Notes under the pieces: model-generated
Told to the model about the DNA's origin: nothing
The model's database searches: none
The model's input: the letters and a program-made list of their open reading frames with translations, nothing else
In this document: positions 1 through 5,677 of the stretch, one piece after another
Position numbering within the stretch: the stretch's first letter is position 1
How the letters are laid out: every line of letters begins with the position of its first letter
Translations under genes and position numbers: made by a program
Assembly (NCBI GenBank): GCA_937902305.1
Contig: CALDHV010000169.1
Span: 1 to 6,872, forward strand
Source: an uncultured Clostridia bacterium
Lineage (GTDB): Bacteria > Bacillota > Clostridia > Oscillospirales > Acutalibacteraceae
Length of the DNA: 6,872 bases
Direction of reading: 5' to 3'

Positions 1-293
1 GACAGGTCGCTGTCGCCTATCCAGGAAATCACCTCGTCAACTATCTCGTAGAATTTCGGGCATTGCGCCACGTCTTCGTCATGAACGCCGTTCACGCTGC
101 TGGCCGATTCCGAAATATGCTTCTGGGTACCCGTAGCATAGTCCCACGGGCAAACCTTCCATGTCTTGATGCGCTCCTCTCCGTCAGGGAAAACCTTGAC
201 GAAACTGAGTTCTATTATGGAATCCTCAGGTATGTTCAGCCCTGTGCTTTCTATGTCGAAGAACAGCAGAGGGCGGGTAAGGTTCAGTTCCAT
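1..293 (-). CDS. DnaQ-like 3'-5' exonuclease, N-terminal part (runs off the left edge)
   Basis: About 97 codons are visible, starting from ATG at 293 and continuing past position 1. The protein begins MELNLTRPLLFFDIESTGLN. FFDIESTG is the Exo I motif of the DEDD exonuclease family, with the metal-binding D13 and E15. It is followed by an IIELSFVKVFPDGEE strand typical of the DNA polymerase III epsilon/DnaQ fold, and then by VNGVHDEDVAQCPKF, which matches the V-x-G-I-x-D-E-D-V segment of the family. The Exo II and Exo III motifs would lie beyond the edge. The start sits 5 bp after the dnaN-like stop. In Bacteroidota a DnaQ-like exonuclease gene commonly follows dnaN directly, so the pair looks native to that phylum. 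ATA encodes 6 of the 9 isoleucines, unlike the galactokinase part. The fold is confident; whether it is the replicative proofreader or a repair exonuclease is not decidable here. Confidence 0.82.
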   Translation of the reverse strand, partial: MELNLTRPLLFFDIESTGLNIPEDSIIELSFVKVFPDGEERIKTWKVCPWDYATGTQKHISESASSVNGVHDEDVAQCPKFYEIVDEVISWIGDSDL

Positions 294-298
294 ATCTG

Positions 299-838
299 TC
301 AGGAAACCATAATCGGCATAAGGATGCCGCAGAGTTTTTCGCTTTCGGATTCCTCCTCGGAAGGCATTATGAGTGCCGCGCGGCGGGAATCCGCGAATTT
401 TATCACCAAATTCCCACAGGACATATTGGAAAGTATCTCGATGAGGAACGATGACTTGAACCCTATGGTCAGAACCTCTCCGTTGTAGTCGCACATTATC
501 TTTTCATAGGCGGCCGTTGCGAAACCGAGGTCCTGCGCCGTTATCTCCAGCTGTCCCGGCATAAGGTCCAGCTTGATATGGTTGGAGGCCTTGTTCGCGC
601 AGACGGAAACGCGGCGTACCGTGTTCAGCAGCTGCACCCTGTCTATCTTGAGGACGTTGGAGTTGTTCTGGGGGATAACGTCGCGGTATTTGGGGTATTT
701 CCCCACGATGAGCCGGCATATCATTCTGGTGTTTCCGAAGCGGAACTCCACGGAAGCGGCATCGAAACTGATTTCAACGTCCTCTTCCTTGTCAAGTATG
801 GACTTGAGTACACCCGCGGGCTTCTTGTGCAGGATGAA
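299..838 (-). pseudogene. dnaN: 3' part of a Bacteroidota-type dnaN (beta sliding clamp), N-terminal half absent
   Basis: This part of the chimeric frame encodes roughly the last 180 residues of a clamp whose usual length is about 374. It begins SFILHKKPAGVLKSIL and continues through TRMICRLIVGKYPKYRDVIP, the conserved M-I-x-R-L-I-x-G-x-Y-P-x-Y-x-x-V-I-P stretch of domain 2. RRVSVCANKASNHIKL opens domain 3, TIGFKSSFLIEIL is the typical late strand and helix, and the protein ends ILMPIMVS, matching the L-M-P-M tail that lines the partner-binding pocket. The processivity clamp tethers DNA polymerase to DNA. The style of the sequence and the exonuclease 5 bp downstream point to Bacteroidota. No clamp N-terminus occurs in the window, so as it stands the gene is broken. 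ATA is used for 9 of 17 isoleucines, against 0 of 25 in the galactokinase part. Confidence 0.85.
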
Positions 839-1861
839 GGAGGAATTGCCGGAGGCGATGGCGAGCTTTTTGAATTGTTCGAAATCGCCCGCCTTGAGCG
901 CTTTGATCTGCGCATCAACCCGCTTATTTTCGTTGAAGAAATGGATCGCGCGTAATACCGCGCGGTCGCCGTGCTTTTCTCGCAGGGTGTCGATATTTTC
1001 CATCACCGCTTCGAGGGAGCTCTGCCGCAGAACGGGCGCGCCGAGCGAGGCGGCAACGGCTTTCATTTCGCCGGGGATGGCGGCGTATTCGTTGGTGAGA
1101 TCGGCGTGGTTGCCGCCGACATCGACGATGCACAGCGCGTGACCGGTCGCCGCAAAATCAAAGTCGATTTTCTCAATGATCGGCTTAGTCGGATCGGCAA
1201 AGTCGATGGTGATGATATTGCCGACCGAGGAAGCCATCTGATCCATCAGTCCGCAGGGCTTGCCGAAGAATGCATTCTCGGCATATTGCGCGATCTGCGC
1301 GATCTCCACCGGGCTGATCCTGCCGTCGTTATACAGATGATTGAGGATGACACCGATCAGCACCTCGAATGCCGCAGAGGAGGACAGCCCCGACCCCTTG
1401 AGCACATTTGAGGTGGTGTAGGCATCGAAACCGCCGATGGTATGGGACAGCTCGCGAAAACGCGCCGCCGTACCGCGAATGAGGGAGGCGGATTTGTTCT
1501 TTTCCGCCTCGACCGGGGTCAGCGTATCCAGCGCAACGGTATCCAGCGGGAAGCCCGCAGACTGCACCCGGATGGTGTCGGCGCTCTGACGCACCACTGC
1601 GATCACGTCGAGATTGACACTACCGGCGATGACCCGACCGTAGTTGTGGTCGGTGTGGTTGCCGCTGATCTCGGTGCGACCGGGCGCGGAGTAGAGCGTC
1701 AGCTCCTCCTCGCTGTCACCGAAAGCGGCGACAAAGCCGTCAACTGCCTCGCTGTAGCGGGCGCGTTGCGCCTCGATCTGCTCCTTGCCGTACATCGTGG
1801 CAAAGGCGTTGTCATACTGTCCGTTGCGAATTTTTTCCAATAAACGGGTGGCGGCTGACAT
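299..1861 (-). CDS. Chimeric reading frame: galactokinase (residues 1 to about 342) joined to the C-terminal half of a DnaN sliding clamp
   Basis: A single open frame of 520 residues holds two unrelated proteins. Residues 1-342 are a GHMP-family galactokinase (galactose + ATP to galactose-1-phosphate, Leloir pathway, cytosol). It has the galactokinase signature GRTEISGNHTDHNYG near residues 61-75, the ATP-binding loop LKGSGLSSSAA near 154-164, and GLMDQMAS near 204-211, which carries the catalytic aspartate. Clostridial galactokinases of this type are usually about 390-430 residues, so about 60-85 C-terminal residues are missing. Residues about 343-520 match the end of DnaN instead (see separate entry). 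I chose ATG at 1861 because GGGAG lies 8 nt upstream; the in-frame GTG at 1870 overlaps that site. Loss of the GHMP C-terminal part should impair the kinase. The fusion is most likely an assembly or template chimera rather than a designed two-domain protein. The galactokinase half alone is secure (galK-like). Confidence 0.85.
   Translation of the reverse strand: MSAATRLLEKIRNGQYDNAFATMYGKEQIEAQRARYSEAVDGFVAAFGDSEEELTLYSAPGRTEISGNHTDHNYGRVIAGSVNLDVIAVVRQSADTIRVQSAGFPLDTVALDTLTPVEAEKNKSASLIRGTAARFRELSHTIGGFDAYTTSNVLKGSGLSSSAAFEVLIGVILNHLYNDGRISPVEIAQIAQYAENAFFGKPCGLMDQMASSVGNIITIDFADPTKPIIEKIDFDFAATGHALCIVDVGGNHADLTNEYAAIPGEMKAVAASLGAPVLRQSSLEAVMENIDTLREKHGDRAVLRAIHFFNENKRVDAQIKALKAGDFEQFKKLAIASGNSSFILHKKPAGVLKSILDKEEDVEISFDAASVEFRFGNTRMICRLIVGKYPKYRDVIPQNNSNVLKIDRVQLLNTVRRVSVCANKASNHIKLDLMPGQLEITAQDLGFATAAYEKIMCDYNGEVLTIGFKSSFLIEILSNMSCGNLVIKFADSRRAALIMPSEEESESEKLCGILMPIMVS
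836..847 (-). other. Junction between the galactokinase and dnaN segments
   Basis: The switch falls at the codons for N-S-S-F in SGNSSFILHKK. SGNSSF is the expected galactokinase sequence, which in the family normally continues towards a K-Y-L-Q-N-like segment. SSFILxKKPA is the expected clamp sequence. The nine bases TCCTCCTTC (minus strand, 844-836) fit both parents, so at most a short microhomology is visible. No insertion-sequence end, inverted repeat or target duplication is seen on either side. Confidence 0.75.
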
Positions 1862-1896
1862 AATAAGCACTCCCTTTTCGACATCTTTCTATTATC

Positions 1897-1924
1897 ATTA
1901 TAGAAAAAAACTGAAAACTTTCCA
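1897..1924 (-). promoter_or_regulatory. Probable promoter of the galactokinase gene
   Basis: On the minus strand a perfect -10 TATAAT occupies 1902-1897. The best -35 at a workable distance is TGGAAA (1924-1919), only 4 of 6 to consensus with a 16-bp spacer. Transcription would begin near 1890, giving a leader of about 29 nt before ATG 1861 with GGGAG in between. The weak -35 suggests dependence on an activator, and the dyad at 1938-1955 is centred about 56 bp upstream of the predicted start. Confidence 0.5.
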
Positions 1925-1937
1925 CCCTTTTATTCAT

Positions 1938-1955
1938 CATTTGTATGGACAAATG
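1938..1955. repeat. 18-bp dyad between galactokinase and the AraC gene, candidate operator
   Basis: CATTTGT (1938-1944) and ACAAATG (1949-1955) are perfect 7-bp inverted arms around ATGG. After one mismatch, two more outer pairs match (1936/1957 and 1935/1958). The right arm overlaps the -35 hexamer of the plus-strand AraC promoter, and the element also lies upstream of the galactokinase promoter. It is the most obvious binding-site candidate for the AraC protein encoded alongside, which could then control both its own gene and galK. The symmetry is seen directly; the regulatory role is inferred. Confidence 0.5.
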
Positions 1956-1974
1956 TTGCAAGATGTGCTATATT
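1946..1974 (+). promoter_or_regulatory. Probable promoter of the AraC/YgjP operon
   Basis: TGGACA (1946-1951, 5 of 6 to the -35 consensus), a 17-bp spacer, and TATATT (1969-1974, 5 of 6 to the -10 consensus). Transcription would start near 1981. This rules out the in-frame TTG at 1973, which lies inside the -10, as the start codon of the AraC gene, and it favours GTG 2018. Confidence 0.6.
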
Positions 1975-2017
1975 GAGTTCAAATTGGAAAATGACGGCGG
2001 AAAAGGATGGATCAACT

Positions 2018-2842
2018 GTGAAAAAGTCGCGTTACTCATTTAAGGATACGCTCAAGGAAAACACCGGTCTTGCGGTATACCGCACCGGGTATGAAAAATG
2101 CGACAGCAACCATAGCTGGGGGCCTGCTCTGCGGGATCACTACCTGATCCATTGCGTCCTGTCGGGGTGCGGTGTTTATGTTTGCAACCATCAGTCGCAC
2201 ATTTTGCGGGCGGGCGATCTGTTCCTCATTTTCCCATCCGAAATGAGCAGTTATCGCGCTGATCCGCTCGATCCGTGGGAGTATTGCTGGGTCGGCTTCA
2301 ACGGTACCGACGCACGGCGGCTGGTGACGATGGCGGGCTTTTCCACAAAAACGCCGATACTTCATTCCGATGACCCCGAGGAGACCGGGCGTCGCCTGAT
2401 GCGTATTGCCGAGGTCAGCGGTCATTCCGCCGCCGACGATGCCGAGATGGCGGGAAGTCTGTATCTTTTTTTGGCGCATCTGATCCGTCTCAACGGTCAG
2501 CGCACCCACAACGATCCGCACCAGGAATACGTTTCCAACGCTCTGCGGTACATCCAATACAACTACGCCAACAATATCGGGGTCAGCGATATTGCCCAGT
2601 ATGTCGGGATCAGCCGCAGTCAGCTCTACCGGGCTTTTTTGCAGGATTTCGGCATTTCGCCGCATGATTATTTGCAGAAATACCGCATCGGTGAGGCGTG
2701 CAGCTTGTTGCGAAATGCCAGCATTTCCATCGCGCAGGTCGCCGGATCGGTGGGCTTTAATGATCCGCTCTATTTTTCAAGGGTGTTCAAGACGATCAAA
2801 AACTGCACCCCATCCGAATACCAGCGGCAGGAGAACGGATGA
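2018..2842 (+). CDS. AraC-family transcriptional regulator, MsmR/RafR-like layout
   Basis: A 274-residue DNA-binding regulator. The N-terminal half is a cupin-like sensor: WGPALRDHYLIHCVLSGCG near residues 34-52, then a beta-rich stretch with RAGDLFLIFPSE near 64-75. The C-terminal AraC domain has two helix-turn-helix units. The first is near 189-210 (VSDIAQYVGISRSQLYRAF) and the second near 237-260 (SIAQVAGSVGFNDPLYFSRV), followed by the usual TPSEYQR ending. Regulators of this layout often control sugar and alpha-galactoside genes. Its divergent neighbour is a galactokinase, so a galactose-type inducer is a reasonable inference. I chose GTG at 2018 because AAGGATGG lies 7 nt upstream and the predicted promoter sits at 1946-1974. 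ATG 1991 lacks a good ribosome binding site, and TTG 1973 is inside the -10. The stop overlaps the next start (ATGA), so translation is probably coupled. Confidence 0.88.
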   Translation: MKKSRYSFKDTLKENTGLAVYRTGYEKCDSNHSWGPALRDHYLIHCVLSGCGVYVCNHQSHILRAGDLFLIFPSEMSSYRADPLDPWEYCWVGFNGTDARRLVTMAGFSTKTPILHSDDPEETGRRLMRIAEVSGHSAADDAEMAGSLYLFLAHLIRLNGQRTHNDPHQEYVSNALRYIQYNYANNIGVSDIAQYVGISRSQLYRAFLQDFGISPHDYLQKYRIGEACSLLRNASISIAQVAGSVGFNDPLYFSRVFKTIKNCTPSEYQRQENG

Positions 2843-3390
2843 TGGAGTGGCAGGTGGAGATACTGCGCTCGGAGCGCTGCACGATGTCGCTGGAGGTGCT
2901 GGCGAATGGGACGGTGCGGATACGGGCGCCACGCCGTCTGCCGCAACGGGAGATCGACCGTTTTCTGGCGCAAAAGGCGGATTGGATCGCCGCGCGTCTT
3001 GCCCGCATACGGCGGGCAGATGCCGCGCCGCTTACGCCGGAGGATATACGTCGGCTGACCGAGCAAGCCCGGGCGGAGATACCGCCGCAGGTCGCCGTTC
3101 ACGCCGCCGCGATGGGCGTGACCTACGGCACGATCACGATACGGCATCAAAAAAGCCGGTGGGGGAGCTGTACCGCCGTCGGCAATCTCAATTTCAACTG
3201 TTTGCTGATGCTCGCGCCGCCGTCGGTGACGGAATATGTGATCGTGCATGAGCTGTGTCATCGCATCGTGCCCGATCATTCGACGCGGTTTTGGGCGACG
3301 GTGGAGCGATTTTTGCCGGATTACCGCGCCAGCCGCCGCTGGTTGCGGGAAAACGGCGCGGCGATCGTCTGTCGGATGGAAAACGGATGA
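2839..3390 (+). CDS. YgjP/SprT-like zinc metallohydrolase (DUF45, M48 type)
   Basis: A 183-residue cytosolic protein with no signal peptide or membrane segment. The core is characteristic of the YgjP family: RHQKSRWGSCTAVGNLNFN near residues 103-120, then VIVHELCHRIVPDHSTRFW near 134-152. HELCH (137-141) is the HExxH zinc site, with His147 as the likely third ligand. Members elsewhere are often about 230 residues, so this one has a short N-terminal part, although the catalytic region is complete. The family is predicted to hydrolyse peptide bonds, but substrates are mostly unknown. The start overlaps the AraC stop by 4 bp. AGGAG (2829-2833) lies 5 nt before ATG 2839 and 8 nt before ATG 2842, so either may be used. 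Cotranscription with the regulator is clear; a functional link to galactose use is not shown. Confidence 0.85.
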   Translation: MMEWQVEILRSERCTMSLEVLANGTVRIRAPRRLPQREIDRFLAQKADWIAARLARIRRADAAPLTPEDIRRLTEQARAEIPPQVAVHAAAMGVTYGTITIRHQKSRWGSCTAVGNLNFNCLLMLAPPSVTEYVIVHELCHRIVPDHSTRFWATVERFLPDYRASRRWLRENGAAIVCRMENG

Positions 3391-3408
3391 TATGCGGGTA
3401 ATAAAAAG

Positions 3409-3445
3409 GAGACGGTCGCCGGGTGGCAACCGTCTCTTCATTTTT
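3409..3445. terminator. Two-way intrinsic terminator between convergent genes
   Basis: GAGACGGT (3409-3416) pairs with ACCGTCTC (3429-3436). Inside it, after a single mismatch, GCC (3418-3420) pairs with GGC (3425-3427) around a GGGT loop. On the plus strand the stem is followed by TTCATTTTT, which ends the AraC/YgjP operon. On the minus strand it is followed by CTTTTTATTA (3408 downward), which ends the antiporter/thioredoxin-dockerin operon. One hairpin therefore serves both convergent transcripts. Confidence 0.85.
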
Positions 3446-3457
3446 GTCGGTTCTTCT

Positions 3458-4318
3458 TCAAAACTCGCTGATGATGCGGGAAACATACTGCGCCAACAGC
3501 GTCAGATCATCGGAATTGACCAGAGTATCGTGGTTGGTATCCGCCATGATCTCTATATCGACCGTCGGTTCTTTGATTTTAGATATGACTTGCGCCAGCA
3601 TCGTCAAATCGTCCGAATCGACCCGACCGTTGGCATCCACATCGCCGTACTGGTAAAAGGGCAATCCCCGATCGGAAATGACATTGCCGCATTCCGCACA
3701 GTACTGAATACGCTCGTAAAAGCCGTGTTCCTCCGCCGTGGGATAGGAATAGATCACCCGTACGATCTTGCCGGGCGTATGTCCGTCGGGGCAGACGGGC
3801 TTTTTGAGCGAGACGCCCAGCGCCGCCTCAACGTCGGTGACGATGTTTTTGTTATAGCCCATTTCGAGATACACGATCTCGTTGGCGGCGTTCAGCACGA
3901 CGACGAGCGGCGTGGTGAAGCCGGATGCGCCGAGATAGCTTCTGGCATAAGCAAAACCGGCGTTCGAGCAGGCGCTCCCGGTGCAATAGGTGATATCCGG
4001 AAATCCGTTCTCCGCTACATACGCCCGTATTTCCTCGGCGGAGGAATCGAGCAGATCGGCGGCAATGATATCGACAGGGGACAGATCCAGCTCCGGACTG
4101 CTCAATTTTTCGAATGTCCATAAGCAGTTGTAACACCCGGTTTGGAAAAAGATCAGCATTTTCGGCTTGCCGGAGGCGACGGTCGTCACCTGCTTGCCGT
4201 CGAGCGTAGTGAGCGTGACATTGACCGTGTTTTTGGTCGTTTGAGCCGATGTGATCAGTACCGAGGAGTTGAGCATCAGTATGATGCACACGGCGACGCA
4301 GAGAAATCGTTTCATCAT
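3458..4318 (-). CDS. Secreted thioredoxin-like protein with C-terminal type I dockerin
   Basis: A 286-residue exported protein. A signal peptide (MMKRFLCVAVCIILMLNSSV) is followed by a likely cleavage site near ITSAQT. Residues about 50-170 resemble a TlpA/thioredoxin fold: KPKMLIFFQTGCYNCLWTFEKL carries a C-Y-N-C redox motif (residues 62-65), and TTPLVVVLNAANEIVYLEMG looks like the late strands with the cis-proline region. A further Cys pair (CTGSAC, near 112-117) is unusual. A short cysteine linker follows (CPDGHTPGK, then YCAECGNVIS). Residues about 225-283 form a dockerin with two matching calcium loops, DVDANGRVDSDDLTMLAQ and DTNHDTLVNSDDLTLLAQ. Dockerins bind cohesins on cellulosome-type scaffolds outside the cell. 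The second loop has Thr where Gly is usual. GGAGG (4328-4324) lies 5 nt before ATG 4318 and 8 nt before ATG 4315. The gene begins 1 nt after the antiporter stop, so the two are coupled. The redox partner is unknown. Confidence 0.85.
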   Translation of the reverse strand: MMKRFLCVAVCIILMLNSSVLITSAQTTKNTVNVTLTTLDGKQVTTVASGKPKMLIFFQTGCYNCLWTFEKLSSPELDLSPVDIIAADLLDSSAEEIRAYVAENGFPDITYCTGSACSNAGFAYARSYLGASGFTTPLVVVLNAANEIVYLEMGYNKNIVTDVEAALGVSLKKPVCPDGHTPGKIVRVIYSYPTAEEHGFYERIQYCAECGNVISDRGLPFYQYGDVDANGRVDSDDLTMLAQVISKIKEPTVDIEIMADTNHDTLVNSDDLTLLAQYVSRIISEF

Positions 4319-4319
4319 A

Positions 4320-5609
4320 TCAACCTCCGATTTTTTGTTTAGCATCGAGCTGTGCTTGCTTGCGCGGGGCGATCGGCTTTTCGCTGATCTCACCGGCGCG
4401 GTCAAGCGCGATCTTGGTCAGCAACGGGCCGACCAATTCATAGATCAGCACGGCAAACAGCGCGATATTGCGGATGATCGGCCCCGCGCCCGGCAGGGAC
4501 ATCGCGGTCAGCGACATCCCCAGTGCCACGCCCGCCTGCGGGAGCAGGGTGATGCCGAGGTATTTCTGAACCGTCGGCTCGCATTTCATAAAGCGGGAGG
4601 AGACATTCGAGCCGAAGATCTTGCCGGCGGAGCGCACGAGGATAAAGACGATGCCGACCAGAACGATCTGCCACTGCGAAAAGACATTAAGCTCCAGCCC
4701 CGCGCCGCTGATGACGAAAAACAGCACCATCAGCGGGCCTGTCCAGCGGTCAACGCGCTCCATCAGCTCCTCCGAGAAATCGCAGAGGTTGCAAAAGACC
4801 GTGCCCATCATCATACAAACCAGCAGGGAGGAAAAGCTCACGCTGACCGCCCCGATATTAAACTTGAGCATCGACAGCGCGACGGCGAGAAAAACGAAGC
4901 AGACGGAAATGCTCATACGCTTACTGCGGGAGTGGAAAAACCGCTCCGACCAGTGGAACAGCAGACCGACGGTCGCGCCGAGCAACAGCGACAAGACCAC
5001 CTCGATGAGCGGGTTGACGAGGACAGATATGATGTCCACTTGCCCATTTTCGAGCGCGCGGGCGATGCCGAACGAAACGGCGAAAACGATCAGACCAACC
5101 ACATCATCCAACGCAACGACCGGGAGCAGCATTTTGGTCACGGGGCCGCTCGCCTTATATTGCCGCACCACCATCAGCGTGGCGGCGGGCGCGGTCGCCG
5201 TGGCGATCGCGCCGAGGGTCAGCACACAGGATAGCGGCAGTTTATCCGGCATCAGCAAATGCAGAACGTACAGCGCAATATCGACGAATACCGTCGCCGT
5301 TACCGCTTGGAATATGGCGATCACGATCGCCTGCTTACCGGTTTTTTTGAGATCCTCCAGACGGAACTCGTTGCCCATCGAAAAGGCGATGAAGCCGAGC
5401 GCAACATCGGAAATGATGCCGTAATCCGCGACATCCCGCGAGGATACAAAGCCCAGCCCGGGGATACCGAGCCGTCCGAGCACATACGGCCCGATCAGTA
5501 CGCCGGCGACCAGATAGGCGGTCACGGCGGGAAGATTGCCGAGCTTGGTCAGACGGGACATCATCAGTCCCGCGATCAGCGCGACGGATAGGGATAGCAA
5601 GACCTGCAT
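4320..5609 (-). CDS. CPA2-family cation:proton antiporter (Na+/H+ exchanger domain)
   Basis: A 429-residue, strongly hydrophobic inner-membrane protein with about 12 predictable helices. Family marks are LPAVTAYLVAGVLIGP (residues 26-41), the unwound-helix region AIATATAPAAT (about 134-144), and VVALDD (164-169), whose acidic pair corresponds to the ion-binding site of CPA antiporters. The protein stops after the exchanger domain: there is no TrkA-N/RCK regulatory domain as in KefB or KefC. The likely role is exchange of Na+ or K+ for H+ in pH and salt balance; the ion cannot be named from sequence. I chose ATG at 5609 because GGAG lies 9 nt upstream, while TTG at 5624 overlaps that site and the predicted transcription start. 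It has its own strong promoter and is the first gene of an operon with the thioredoxin-dockerin gene. Confidence 0.88.
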   Translation of the reverse strand: MQVLLSLSVALIAGLMMSRLTKLGNLPAVTAYLVAGVLIGPYVLGRLGIPGLGFVSSRDVADYGIISDVALGFIAFSMGNEFRLEDLKKTGKQAIVIAIFQAVTATVFVDIALYVLHLLMPDKLPLSCVLTLGAIATATAPAATLMVVRQYKASGPVTKMLLPVVALDDVVGLIVFAVSFGIARALENGQVDIISVLVNPLIEVVLSLLLGATVGLLFHWSERFFHSRSKRMSISVCFVFLAVALSMLKFNIGAVSVSFSSLLVCMMMGTVFCNLCDFSEELMERVDRWTGPLMVLFFVISGAGLELNVFSQWQIVLVGIVFILVRSAGKIFGSNVSSRFMKCEPTVQKYLGITLLPQAGVALGMSLTAMSLPGAGPIIRNIALFAVLIYELVGPLLTKIALDRAGEISEKPIAPRKQAQLDAKQKIGG

Positions 5610-5630
5610 TTTTATCAACTCCAAGAACTG

Positions 5631-5659
5631 GTTATAGCATTTTCGGGCTTGGTTGTCAA
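5631..5659 (-). promoter_or_regulatory. Strong promoter of the antiporter operon
   Basis: On the minus strand there is a perfect -35 TTGACA (5659-5654), a 17-bp spacer, and TATAAC (5636-5631, 5 of 6). Transcription would begin near 5624, 15 nt before the chosen ATG. The -35 lies inside an 11-bp palindrome, GGTTGTCAACC (5651-5661), a possible repressor site, though the arms are only 5 bp. Confidence 0.75.
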
Positions 5660-5677
5660 CCCCGCAAGCGTTTTTTT

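Noticed and set aside
299..1861. A new bifunctional sugar kinase/replication clamp system
   Set aside because: Both halves are truncated at the join and codon usage switches at the same point. Clamp and exonuclease form a normal Bacteroidota gene pair, so a chimera explains the data with fewer assumptions.
1862..1870. GTG at 1870 as start of the galactokinase frame
   Set aside because: The codon overlaps the GGGAG ribosome binding site that serves ATG 1861.
1973..2017. TTG at 1973 or ATG at 1991 as start of the first AraC gene
   Set aside because: TTG 1973 lies within the predicted -10 TATATT (1969-1974), and ATG 1991 has no good ribosome binding site. GTG 2018 has AAGGATGG at 7 nt.
3248..4123. 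Long plus-strand open frame of 291 codons
   Set aside because: It runs opposite the dockerin gene and across the terminator, has no family features, and is a high-GC shadow of the real minus-strand gene. The same applies to the long plus-strand frames inside the antiporter, galactokinase and AraC genes.
4319..4405. An upstream start at 4405 for the thioredoxin-dockerin protein
   Set aside because: It would add 29 charged residues ahead of a clear signal peptide and overlap the antiporter by 86 bp. The ribosome binding site at 4328-4324 supports the start at 4318 or 4315.
5610..5624. TTG at 5624 as start of the antiporter
   Set aside because: It overlaps the GGAG site and coincides with the predicted transcription start; ATG 5609 has proper spacing.
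5647..5677. GCTTG/CAAGC hairpin followed by seven T on the plus strand as a terminator
   Set aside because: No plus-strand gene ends there, the stem is only 5 bp with a 13-nt loop, and the T-run is on the wrong strand for the AraC gene that ends at 5678.
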